Under the pieces are notes generated by a model. The model was not told the origin of the DNA and searched no databases. It was given only the letters and a program-made list of their open reading frames with translations. Positions 31,334-37,468 of a stretch of 51,474 nt of DNA are shown here, piece by piece. The position numbers and the translations under genes are program-made. Source of the DNA: a virus. Within the stretch, counting starts at the first letter, position 1; each line of letters begins with the position of its first letter. The stretch is taken from positions 1 through 51,474 of IMG/VR virus record IMGVR_UViG_3300024344_000022. One strand, given 5' to 3'.

Positions 31334-32061
31334 TAGGACATGCGGACACATATGACGAGGCGGTAGCTTTGATTAATAAATTAGAGCTACCTTCCGGCAC
31401 GAAGATGGCAATGAAGAAGGACATTAAATACGGTTGGACTTGGGCTGCCATGAACCCAGGATTGCTCCGTAACAAAAAGAAAGATTTACCTCGATTTACG
31501 CTACAAACCCTAAACGATGATTACATCCATATAAGCAACCAGTGTCTACAGGAGATGGCCAACCATGCCAGAGGACGAGTACGGTCAACCGATAAAAGAA
31601 TTAAAGATTATAAAAGAGGAACCTCCAAAAATCTCGCACCTGCTCAAATTGCACAAAATGTTTCCCGAGGACATCCCAGACGATCCCAGAGAGAGCAATA
31701 TGACTATGCTCTGGGCTTGCAAAAGTATTTCGAGGATGCTGGATATGGGCGAACCGAGGTCATCACCCAAGATACAATCGTTACTGAGTTTGATCGACTT
31801 GGAGCTACACTGGATGCGGAGAAACAAACAAGAGATCGAGCAGAAGCTGAAAAACAGACCAGAGGTAGCGATACGATACGAGAAACGGGGCAAAGCTCCG
31901 ATAGAGTTGCCGACATCAGTATATCAGAGACTGAGAGACGTGGGCCTGAGCTACAATCACGACACTCAGTTGTGGTCAGGTTGGCAAACGGACGAGATGG
32001 TTATTACCGCAAACGAATTACTATCCACGCAGGGAAGGCTGTTTTAGATGGTGACTTATGA
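31330..32061 (+). CDS. Hypothetical protein overlapping another frame (243 aa)
   Basis: A 243-residue frame coupled to the MerR gene by ATGA. The first 80 residues look natural (MIGHADTYDEAVALINKLEL, then KDIKYGWTWAAMNPGLL). From about residue 80 it is dominated by Arg, Thr, Ser and Glu and shares its DNA with the frame at 31565-32047. Either the last 160 codons are a by-product that happens to stay open, or two genes overlap. A frameshift joining the first 80 codons to the other frame is the third option. Function unknown. Confidence 0.5.
   Translation: MIGHADTYDEAVALINKLELPSGTKMAMKKDIKYGWTWAAMNPGLLRNKKKDLPRFTLQTLNDDYIHISNQCLQEMANHARGRVRSTDKRIKDYKRGTSKNLAPAQIAQNVSRGHPRRSQREQYDYALGLQKYFEDAGYGRTEVITQDTIVTEFDRLGATLDAEKQTRDRAEAEKQTRGSDTIRETGQSSDRVADISISETERRGPELQSRHSVVVRLANGRDGYYRKRITIHAGKAVLDGDL
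31565..32047 (+). CDS. Hypothetical protein in overlapping frame (160 aa)
   Basis: Starts at ATG 31565 (MPEDEYGQPIKELKIIKEE) with GGAG 10 nt upstream, and overlaps the 243-aa frame throughout. The sequence has a natural balance of hydrophobic and charged residues (MTMLWACKSISRMLDMG, LLSLIDLELHWMRRNK), and its codons look like those of neighbouring genes. I regard this as the better supported of the two frames in this interval. Function unknown. Confidence 0.6.
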   Translation: MPEDEYGQPIKELKIIKEEPPKISHLLKLHKMFPEDIPDDPRESNMTMLWACKSISRMLDMGEPRSSPKIQSLLSLIDLELHWMRRNKQEIEQKLKNRPEVAIRYEKRGKAPIELPTSVYQRLRDVGLSYNHDTQLWSGWQTDEMVITANELLSTQGRLF

Positions 32062-32429
32062 AAAACCGAAAACACGGATGGAAAGACAAGACAAACGGTT
32101 ACCGGTCCTGGCGATACCGATGGAATATAGGTGCTGTCCACGATGCGGATCAGATTGAATGGCGTAACGGCAAACCCGTAGCTGTATTAGAGCTAACCAC
32201 GAACCCTACGATGAATGAACATGTGCAGAAAGCGGTCAGGCATAGGCTCTGGACGCAGTTCTCAGGCAGGTCATTACGCAAGGTAGCCAAGGCATTAAAC
32301 GTCCCGTTTTACATTGTGCTGTTCACCCACGACCTAAAGGATTTTGCTATATGCAACTTAAAAAGCGAGGAAAGCGAATGGCTCGATATGGGAAAAGAGG
32401 ATTACAGGCGGTGGCTATCCTCTTTTTGA
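32058..32429 (+). CDS. Hypothetical protein, weak nuclease-fold resemblance (123 aa)
   Basis: A 123-residue protein starting MKNRKHGWKDKTNGYRSWRY. The segment HDADQIEWRNGKPVAVLELT resembles the acidic core of PD-(D/E)XK nucleases (Asp, then a strand with Glu), but the usual Lys after the Glu is absent, so activity is doubtful. A helical part with HRLWTQFSGRSLRKVAKAL follows. Its end contains the start of the 39-aa gene in another frame. Confidence 0.5.
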   Translation: MKNRKHGWKDKTNGYRSWRYRWNIGAVHDADQIEWRNGKPVAVLELTTNPTMNEHVQKAVRHRLWTQFSGRSLRKVAKALNVPFYIVLFTHDLKDFAICNLKSEESEWLDMGKEDYRRWLSSF

Positions 32430-32497
32430 TCGTGGTAGGTAAAAAAACCTATGACAGGTTTACCCGTTTTGATTATGAGGAGCCTTTAGGATTATGA
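32378..32497 (+). CDS. 39-aa membrane microprotein
   Basis: Starts at ATG 32378 inside the previous gene's end, with GAGGAAA about 6 nt upstream, and ends at TGA 32495-32497 overlapping the SWIM gene start as ATGA. It reads MARYGKRGLQ, then a hydrophobic helix AVAILFLIVV, then a charged tail with TYDRFTRFDYEEP. It bridges the 64-nt gap between the two larger genes. Confidence 0.5.
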   Translation: MARYGKRGLQAVAILFLIVVGKKTYDRFTRFDYEEPLGL

Positions 32498-32691
32498 TAA
32501 AATTTATTATTGCAAGCCAGACCAACCCTGACGAGCCATATGAGGTGTGGGCTAAAAGGATGGACGATGGCTTTGTAGCATGGCAATGTCAATGCAAAGG
32601 CCATAAATATAAAGGCACTTGCAGGCATGTGTTGCTAGCTCAAGAATGTGTTGAGGATGGATTACGAGAAATGATACGAGTCGAAAATTAA
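32494..32691 (+). CDS. SWIM-type zinc-finger protein (65 aa)
   Basis: A 65-residue protein whose centre WQCQCKGHKYKGTCRHVLLA fits the SWIM motif Cys-x-Cys ... Cys-x-His. SWIM domains bind DNA or protein partners. AGGAG lies before its start, which is coupled to the preceding microprotein. It is the last gene of the rightward region and faces the leftward operon. Confidence 0.7.
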   Translation: MIKFIIASQTNPDEPYEVWAKRMDDGFVAWQCQCKGHKYKGTCRHVLLAQECVEDGLREMIRVEN

Positions 32692-32700
32692 GGTAGAGGC

Positions 32701-32759
32701 CGTGACAGGCGTGACCTCTCACCCATGAAAAGAATCACAATATAATAAAGCCCGTCACG
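32701..32759. other. Dyad between convergent operons
   Basis: CGTGAC-A-GGC (32701-32710) and GCC-C-GTCACG (32750-32759) can pair over nine of ten positions around a 39-nt loop. It lies exactly where rightward and leftward transcription meet. No long T-run is present on either side, so a terminator role is uncertain. Confidence 0.35.
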
Positions 32760-32773
32760 ACACTTCGATTACC

Positions 32774-32944
32774 TTACTTGCTATGAGCGTCTACATATGC
32801 TTGTCCAAGCACATACGCTGATGCTACCAGTGCGATAGGCCATGTCACCTCTACGGCACCGGTCCCGGCTGCTGCTCCGATTGCAGCGGTTACGCCTAAT
32901 TTACGACTACCGAGTTTTTCTTTTAAATCATTAAGAAATTTCAT
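32774..32944 (-). CDS. Small membrane protein (56 aa)
   Basis: The ATG at 32944 (MKFLNDLKEKLGSRKLG) is used because AAGGAG stands 9 nt before it; an ATG two codons upstream would be too close to that site. The rest is Ala/Gly/Val-rich with one or two weak membrane helices (VTAAIGAAAGTGAVEV, WPIALVASAYVLGQAYV). Small proteins of this make-up in phage lysis regions often act as holins, so that is a possibility. It is the last gene of the leftward group. Confidence 0.55.
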   Translation of the reverse strand: MKFLNDLKEKLGSRKLGVTAAIGAAAGTGAVEVTWPIALVASAYVLGQAYVDAHSK

Positions 32945-33131
32945 TGTCATCTTCTCCTTCTGAATCATCTGCACTGGAAAGCCCTATAAGCTCTTCTAAT
33001 GCGGTTATAGCACCCGATTGACGCTGTATGAGTGCTGTGAGTTCCTGCACACGGGTTTGGGCTTCCTGTAGCCCCTGTAGGGCTTCTTGTCGATTGCCCT
33101 TTACTTCTTCAAGTTTGTTTTCTACGGACAT
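32931..33131 (-). CDS. Coiled-coil protein (66 aa)
   Basis: A 66-residue protein with a heptad-like helix over residues 3-50 (KLEEVKGNRQEALQGLQEAQ, VQELTALIQRQSG) and an acidic tail (SADDSEGEDDNEIS). AAAGG precedes ATG 33131. It overlaps the small membrane protein gene by 14 nt. A lysis-accessory role is possible from position; it has no signal peptide or lipobox, so it is not a typical spanin. Confidence 0.55.
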   Translation of the reverse strand: MSVENKLEEVKGNRQEALQGLQEAQTRVQELTALIQRQSGAITALEELIGLSSADDSEGEDDNEIS

Positions 33132-33148
33132 TTGTTACCTTTCATGGG

Positions 33149-33301
33149 TTATTTGCGTTTCTTGGCCGTCTTAGCCGACTGCTTAAATGCCTTCGCCGTA
33201 GGCGCACCTTTAGCACCTGGTTTACGCATTTTTTCTCCACTGCCTTTAGCTATCCTTTTTCGCTTGGCGTGGATATTAGCATACAATCCTTTTTTAGCCA
33301 T
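33149..33301 (-). CDS. Conserved small basic phage protein (50 aa)
   Basis: Starts at ATG 33301 and reads MAKKGLYANIHAKRKRIAKG, then continues with SGEKMRKPGAKGAPTAKAF and a Lys-rich end. I recognise this as a short protein seen repeatedly in phage genomes from aquatic metagenomes; its function is unknown to me. With about 40 percent Lys/Arg it probably binds nucleic acid or sits in the virion. It fills the gap between the 66-aa and 95-aa genes. Confidence 0.75.
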   Translation of the reverse strand: MAKKGLYANIHAKRKRIAKGSGEKMRKPGAKGAPTAKAFKQSAKTAKKRK

Positions 33302-33304
33302 ATC

Positions 33305-33592
33305 TCACCATTTTGTCTTGTGGCTCCAATAACGAGCCGACATTTTAGATGGTTTACTGTCTTGGGCATTGTGTCTGGCGTAATAGGATTTCTTACGTGC
33401 TTTTTCTTTTGCCGTCTTTGGATTGCTTCCGGCCCCTTTTACACCCTGTTGACCGAATCTGATTGTCTTTGTTTGACCTCCGCTTTTTGCGACAACCACA
33501 TGACTCTTGGTTTTGTGATTCGGAGTCCTCTTGGGTTTGTTGTACGCGCTTACCCCTGCTCTTGCAAGTTTGGGGTCTTTTTTCTGTGTCAT
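33305..33592 (-). CDS. Conserved basic phage protein (95 aa)
   Basis: A 95-residue, very basic protein starting MTQKKDPKLARAGVSAYNKP, with the conserved TPNHKTKSHVVVAKSG, IRFGQQGVKGAG and KMSARYWSHKTKW segments. I know close relatives from many environmental phages as proteins of unknown function. The TAATG overlap with the preceding 33-aa gene shows translational coupling. A nucleic-acid or packaging role is plausible from charge. Confidence 0.75.
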   Translation of the reverse strand: MTQKKDPKLARAGVSAYNKPKRTPNHKTKSHVVVAKSGGQTKTIRFGQQGVKGAGSNPKTAKEKARKKSYYARHNAQDSKPSKMSARYWSHKTKW

Positions 33593-33693
33593 TACTTACC
33601 TCGCTTTTTTGGCTTTGCTTTCTTCTTAGCTTTAGCGGCAGCTTTGACACCTTTTGCAGTATACGGAAACTTCTTTCCTTTAACCATCGGCAT
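33592..33693 (-). CDS. Conserved 33-aa basic phage protein
   Basis: Starts at ATG 33693 with a perfect GAGGAGG site and reads MPMVKGKKFPYTAKGVKAAA, then a Lys/Ala tail. I recognise the MPMVKGKKFPYTxKG start from many environmental phages; function unknown. The stop overlaps the 95-aa start as TAATG. Confidence 0.7.
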   Translation of the reverse strand: MPMVKGKKFPYTAKGVKAAAKAKKKAKPKKRGK

Positions 33694-33703
33694 ATGAGCC
33701 TCC

Positions 33704-34090
33704 TCATTTAGGTTTACCTAAGTCTAATTTATCAAGTTGTCGCTCAATTCGCAATGAGCCTAATTCATTGTTTGCTACACTCAACAATGTGCCACCTATT
33801 ATAGCCCCTTCCTCATCTGTTTCGTAAACATAAAACGTAGTGGTCGTAATAGCCGTCTTGCTGATCCTTGCAGGTCTACGTTCACCGCCTACCTGTATCC
33901 AACATGTTTGGTTCTCGTCATATTTACTGCCAAAAAATACCGCACATCCGGCCAGTATATTTTCTATGCTGTTCTTTAAAAACAATAAAGCAAAACCAAC
34001 TACGAACAACCAACTGTATTGCTCTACCAGTAGTCCAATGCCAGAGCTTTCAGAAAATCTTTGTAACGCTTCTGCGGCTTCTGTTTCCAT
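33704..34090 (-). CDS. Membrane protein, holin candidate (128 aa)
   Basis: A 128-residue protein with a hydrophobic segment at residues about 24-52 (YSWLFVVGFALLFLKNSI, ENILAGCAVFF), followed by a beta-type soluble part (QTCWIQVGGERRPARISK, TTTTFYVYE). The layout of one or two membrane helices plus a small beta domain resembles the core of a MscS-type channel. In this position it could be a holin or pore-forming partner of the M15 peptidase. Not proven. Confidence 0.5.
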   Translation of the reverse strand: METEAAEALQRFSESSGIGLLVEQYSWLFVVGFALLFLKNSIENILAGCAVFFGSKYDENQTCWIQVGGERRPARISKTAITTTTFYVYETDEEGAIIGGTLLSVANNELGSLRIERQLDKLDLGKPK

Positions 34091-34179
34091 TTTTTATTTA
34101 AGCGTTGTTTTGGGCTACGCCTATCCTTTAGCTTTTTACGGTGTATCAACCGCTCAAGCCAACTCCAAAAGCGGTTCAT
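34024..34179 (-). CDS. Small basic protein (51 aa)
   Basis: Starts at ATG 34179 in a TAATG overlap with the 140-aa gene, AAGG 3-7 nt before, and reads MNRFWSWLERLIHRKKLKDR, then more Lys/Arg. It overlaps the start of the 128-aa gene by 67 nt in another frame, which is more than usual and lowers confidence. An amphipathic, Trp-containing basic helix could associate with membranes. Confidence 0.4.
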   Translation of the reverse strand: MNRFWSWLERLIHRKKLKDRRSPKQRLNKKWKQKPQKRYKDFLKALALDYW

Positions 34180-34601
34180 TAACCTTGATGTAACGCTTTC
34201 CATACTGAACCATAAATTACTGTAGTTAAAAACATTAACAAGCCAAAAACCTGGTCGTGTTCCCAAAAACTTTCCCAGTTGTAACCTCCAGGAAAGCCTG
34301 CATGGTCCCAATATAAGTAGGCAATAGAAACGGTAGTCCCTGCTGCTCCAGACCACATGCCTGACTTCTGAGCAGCTTTAGCAAGCTCTTCGCGCTTAGT
34401 CATAGTAACTAAGTTTCTTGAAATACGCTTATTAGTAGCTTTTAAGTCATCTCTGTCATGTTTAAATTCCTTAGCAATAACATTTTCATTTGCCACCTGT
34501 TGGCGTAAATGAGTAATCTCTTTTACCGCCTCGACGTATAGCCTTCTTTGACGCTCTGCGGAAGGTATCTGTTCTGGAGGTGGATATTTATTCGGACTCA
34601 T
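34179..34601 (-). CDS. Coiled-coil membrane protein, holin candidate (140 aa)
   Basis: A 140-residue protein with a coiled-coil helix at residues about 15-75 (ERQRRLYVEAVKEITHLRQQ, DDLKATNKRISRN). Two hydrophobic segments follow (about 82-98, SGAAGTTVSIAYLYW; about 117-135, VFGLLMFLTTVIYGSVW), and a short basic end. It lies directly after the fibre gene in the leftward operon. Two membrane helices and position fit a holin; the long helix could instead bind a lysis partner. Confidence 0.5.
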   Translation of the reverse strand: MSPNKYPPPEQIPSAERQRRLYVEAVKEITHLRQQVANENVIAKEFKHDRDDLKATNKRISRNLVTMTKREELAKAAQKSGMWSGAAGTTVSIAYLYWDHAGFPGGYNWESFWEHDQVFGLLMFLTTVIYGSVWKALHQG

Positions 34602-37468
34602 TACGCCTCGAGTGCTGTTATACGTGCTTTTGCAGAATCTAATTCTGCTTTAAGTTCTTTAACTGCATTAACCAATGCCCATTTAATTTCGCCACCGTCA
34701 AATGTTCTAAGATCCGTAGTTTCGTTTGCATCACTATCATTAATTTTGGCAGAAAAATGAGAAACCGTATTCGGAAAAACCTGCTCAACTTCTTGAGCTA
34801 CAAGGCCAACATAGGTTTTGCCATCAGCGTTGGTTTTTCCTTTACCGTTATATTGGTAATTAACTGGCCTTACGTTTGAGTTGCATAGCTCATCAAGACC
34901 AAGTGTATATTCGCTTACTACTGTTTTTAAACGTGAATCTGATGTCGCTGCCCAATCTCCACCCGATGGCTTTTTAGGTGTAGACGTTCCTACATTAAAT
35001 GCACTGCCACCAGTGGCATAAAAATCAGCATTACCATCAGAATCCCAATATGCAAGCGTAGTCCATGTGATAGTTCCGTCGGCTGATCCTGACGCTGCGC
35101 CATACCATGTGTGCGTTCCAGATTGTTGCCGATAGCGTGACGCATTGCCATTGCCGATATATTTATAAGCTGCCGAATCGTAATAAACATTTGACCACCA
35201 TTCAGAATTAGTAGCATGTCCATCCTCGCCACCGATAAACATTTTGTCGCTTTGGACACCTGTGAAGGTCGTATCGAAACTTGCGGCTGCTCCATCGGTG
35301 GAAAGAATTTTGTCATCGTATCGAAGGTTTGCTTCGCCGGCTATTGCGTTAGCACCCGTCACGGTTGGAATGGTTGTGGCCGTCGAGCCTGTTAATGTTG
35401 CGCCAGCACTAACCGCTGACCACTCCGGAATAGAAGAACCTTGTTTTAAGAAATGTCCGTTTGTGCCAGCACCCAGCCGTGCTAAAAATCCAGAACTGTT
35501 TCGGTAGTAAATATCGCCAGTGGCATCACTTCCTACTGCAAGTCCATAATTAGTTAAAATCATGTCATCAGCAGACTCGTCAAAAAGCACCGATGATCCA
35601 GATGTTGCGCCAAAAAACTTTACGTCATGTCCGGTGTCGTCTACCCCAACCGTCACCGTGCTATCAATCTGAACAGCAGCATTTACGTCAAGCCCAACGT
35701 CAAACTTGATCGCTTCACTACTGTTAGTCGTAACAAATGTCATGTAGGCATTATCAGCTTCTTCAACGACTAATGACGTTGCGCTGTTATCCAGGATTTT
35801 AATTGAGCTTGCTGCCGAGAATCGTAATGCACCGTCAGCACCGGCAGATAGCGTAAGATCGCCAGATATGTCCACATCTGCATCTACATCCATGGAGGCG
35901 TTTATATCTAACGACTTATCAAACTTAATAGCCTCACTACTGTTGGTGGTAACAAATGTCATGTAAGCATTGTCAGCTTCTTCAAAAACCAAAGAAGTGG
36001 CACTGTTATCAAGTATCTTAATTGAGCTTGCAGCACTAAAACGCAACGCTCCATCTGCTCCAGCAGAAAGCGTAAGATCACCTGCTATGTCTACCGCTCC
36101 AGAAAAGTCACCCGTAGCTGCATCGACCTCACCGGATAGTGTCAGGTTGCCCACACCTGTAACATTACTGGAGTCGTCTACGGCCACTGCACTATTAGCC
36201 TGTACAGTGCTTCCACCAGTTCCGTTCGCAGTAATTATTATATTGTCGGTGCTTCCAGTACTGCCAGTTATGTCGCCACCGGACGCAGCAGCCCAAGAAG
36301 GAATGCCCGAATCTAGCGTTAATACATGGCCGTTTGACCCAGCCGCTAAACGTGCGAGGTATCCACTTGAGTTGCGGTAGTATACGTCGCCTGTAGCGTC
36401 CGATCCTACAGCTAATCCGAAATTGGTAAAAATTACATCATCGGCAGATTCATCAATCAGCACACTTGATCCGCTTGTAGCTCCAAAAAACTTGACATCG
36501 TAACCGGTATCATCGACTCCAACCGTGATCGTTCCGTCTATCTGCATAGCTGCATCTATGTCCATAGCAGCGTTTATATCGAGTGCCTTGTCAAACTTTA
36601 CAGCCTCAGAACTGTTGGTCGTGACAAAGGTCATATAGGCATTATCGGCCTCTTCTACTACCAGTGAGGCTGCACTGTTGTCGAGAATTTTAATTGAGCT
36701 TGCGGCTGAAAAACGTAATGCTCCATCTGCCCCAGCCGACAACGTGAGATCGCCAGATATGTCTGCATTGCCGTTTACGTCTAATGAGCCAAAGTCACCT
36801 TCACCGGCTACCGTAATACCAGCGGCTCCATCTAATACGGTTAGTCCTACCGCATCGCCGTTGTCCGTAAACTTTAAATCTTTACCGTTAGTTATCAGCT
36901 TAATTGTGACATCGCCTGAGTTGCCTTCTGTGATGCTTAAAACAGAAGATCCGGCATCTTTAAAGGTGAACACGCCAGTATGTGCATCGAGCGTTAGAGC
37001 GTCTCCTGAGTCGATAACAATAGGGTTACCGGCTAACGTAGCGCCTGTAGTTCCATCGTGTGTAATCGTAAAATCAGAGCCAGCACCTAACGACAATACA
37101 GCCGAATCGCTTAACAGTTTCAGATCGTCACCGATGATCGCGTCCAGTGCTACAGATAATCCACCGTCCGTTTGTAACGCCCCATCGGTTGTTGATGTAG
37201 CATTCGTTGTATTGTCTGTTTTAAGCAACCCTGATACGGTTAGGTTGTTCACCTGGTTTGATGCAGACGTATCGTCGAGGTCACGGCTTGAATCGACAAC
37301 CAGTGCTTTTGATGCCGAAACGACTCCGGCGGTAACCCCTAGATTCGTCGCATCCAAGCCTCCATTGACCGCGCTACTGGTCAGAAGGTTATCGAACTCG
37401 TTATTGAGTTGCGCCGCTGTTAAAACCGCGCCTGATGAAAATGTATGTACCCTTGATACAGTACCCAT
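34601..37468 (-). CDS. Tail fibre with S74 chaperone domain (955 aa)
   Basis: A full-length fibre. Residues 1-60 form the attachment part (MGSVSRVHTFSSGAVLTAAQ). Residues about 100-690 are Ser/Asp/Gly-rich beta repeats, with at least three near-identical copies of a block containing DGALRFSAASSIKILDNSA and YMTFVTTNSSEA. A region with TGSTATTIPTV and a Trp/Tyr-rich part follow. From residue 843, SDSRLK then YVGLVAQEVEQVFP are the hallmarks of an S74 intramolecular chaperone; Ser843 and Lys848 fit the self-cleaving Ser/Lys pair. This domain helps trimer folding and is cut off. The last 20 residues are a coiled coil. It should bind the host surface. Confidence 0.88.
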   Translation of the reverse strand: MGTVSRVHTFSSGAVLTAAQLNNEFDNLLTSSAVNGGLDATNLGVTAGVVSASKALVVDSSRDLDDTSASNQVNNLTVSGLLKTDNTTNATSTTDGALQTDGGLSVALDAIIGDDLKLLSDSAVLSLGAGSDFTITHDGTTGATLAGNPIVIDSGDALTLDAHTGVFTFKDAGSSVLSITEGNSGDVTIKLITNGKDLKFTDNGDAVGLTVLDGAAGITVAGEGDFGSLDVNGNADISGDLTLSAGADGALRFSAASSIKILDNSAASLVVEEADNAYMTFVTTNSSEAVKFDKALDINAAMDIDAAMQIDGTITVGVDDTGYDVKFFGATSGSSVLIDESADDVIFTNFGLAVGSDATGDVYYRNSSGYLARLAAGSNGHVLTLDSGIPSWAAASGGDITGSTGSTDNIIITANGTGGSTVQANSAVAVDDSSNVTGVGNLTLSGEVDAATGDFSGAVDIAGDLTLSAGADGALRFSAASSIKILDNSATSLVFEEADNAYMTFVTTNSSEAIKFDKSLDINASMDVDADVDISGDLTLSAGADGALRFSAASSIKILDNSATSLVVEEADNAYMTFVTTNSSEAIKFDVGLDVNAAVQIDSTVTVGVDDTGHDVKFFGATSGSSVLFDESADDMILTNYGLAVGSDATGDIYYRNSSGFLARLGAGTNGHFLKQGSSIPEWSAVSAGATLTGSTATTIPTVTGANAIAGEANLRYDDKILSTDGAAASFDTTFTGVQSDKMFIGGEDGHATNSEWWSNVYYDSAAYKYIGNGNASRYRQQSGTHTWYGAASGSADGTITWTTLAYWDSDGNADFYATGGSAFNVGTSTPKKPSGGDWAATSDSRLKTVVSEYTLGLDELCNSNVRPVNYQYNGKGKTNADGKTYVGLVAQEVEQVFPNTVSHFSAKINDSDANETTDLRTFDGGEIKWALVNAVKELKAELDSAKARITALEA
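35482..35608. repeat. 127-nt exact direct repeat, right copy
   Basis: Identical to bases 1-127. It lies within the complete fibre gene at the point where the left copy is cut. Upstream of it (toward 34601) there is no left-hand counterpart in the window. Confidence 0.95.
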
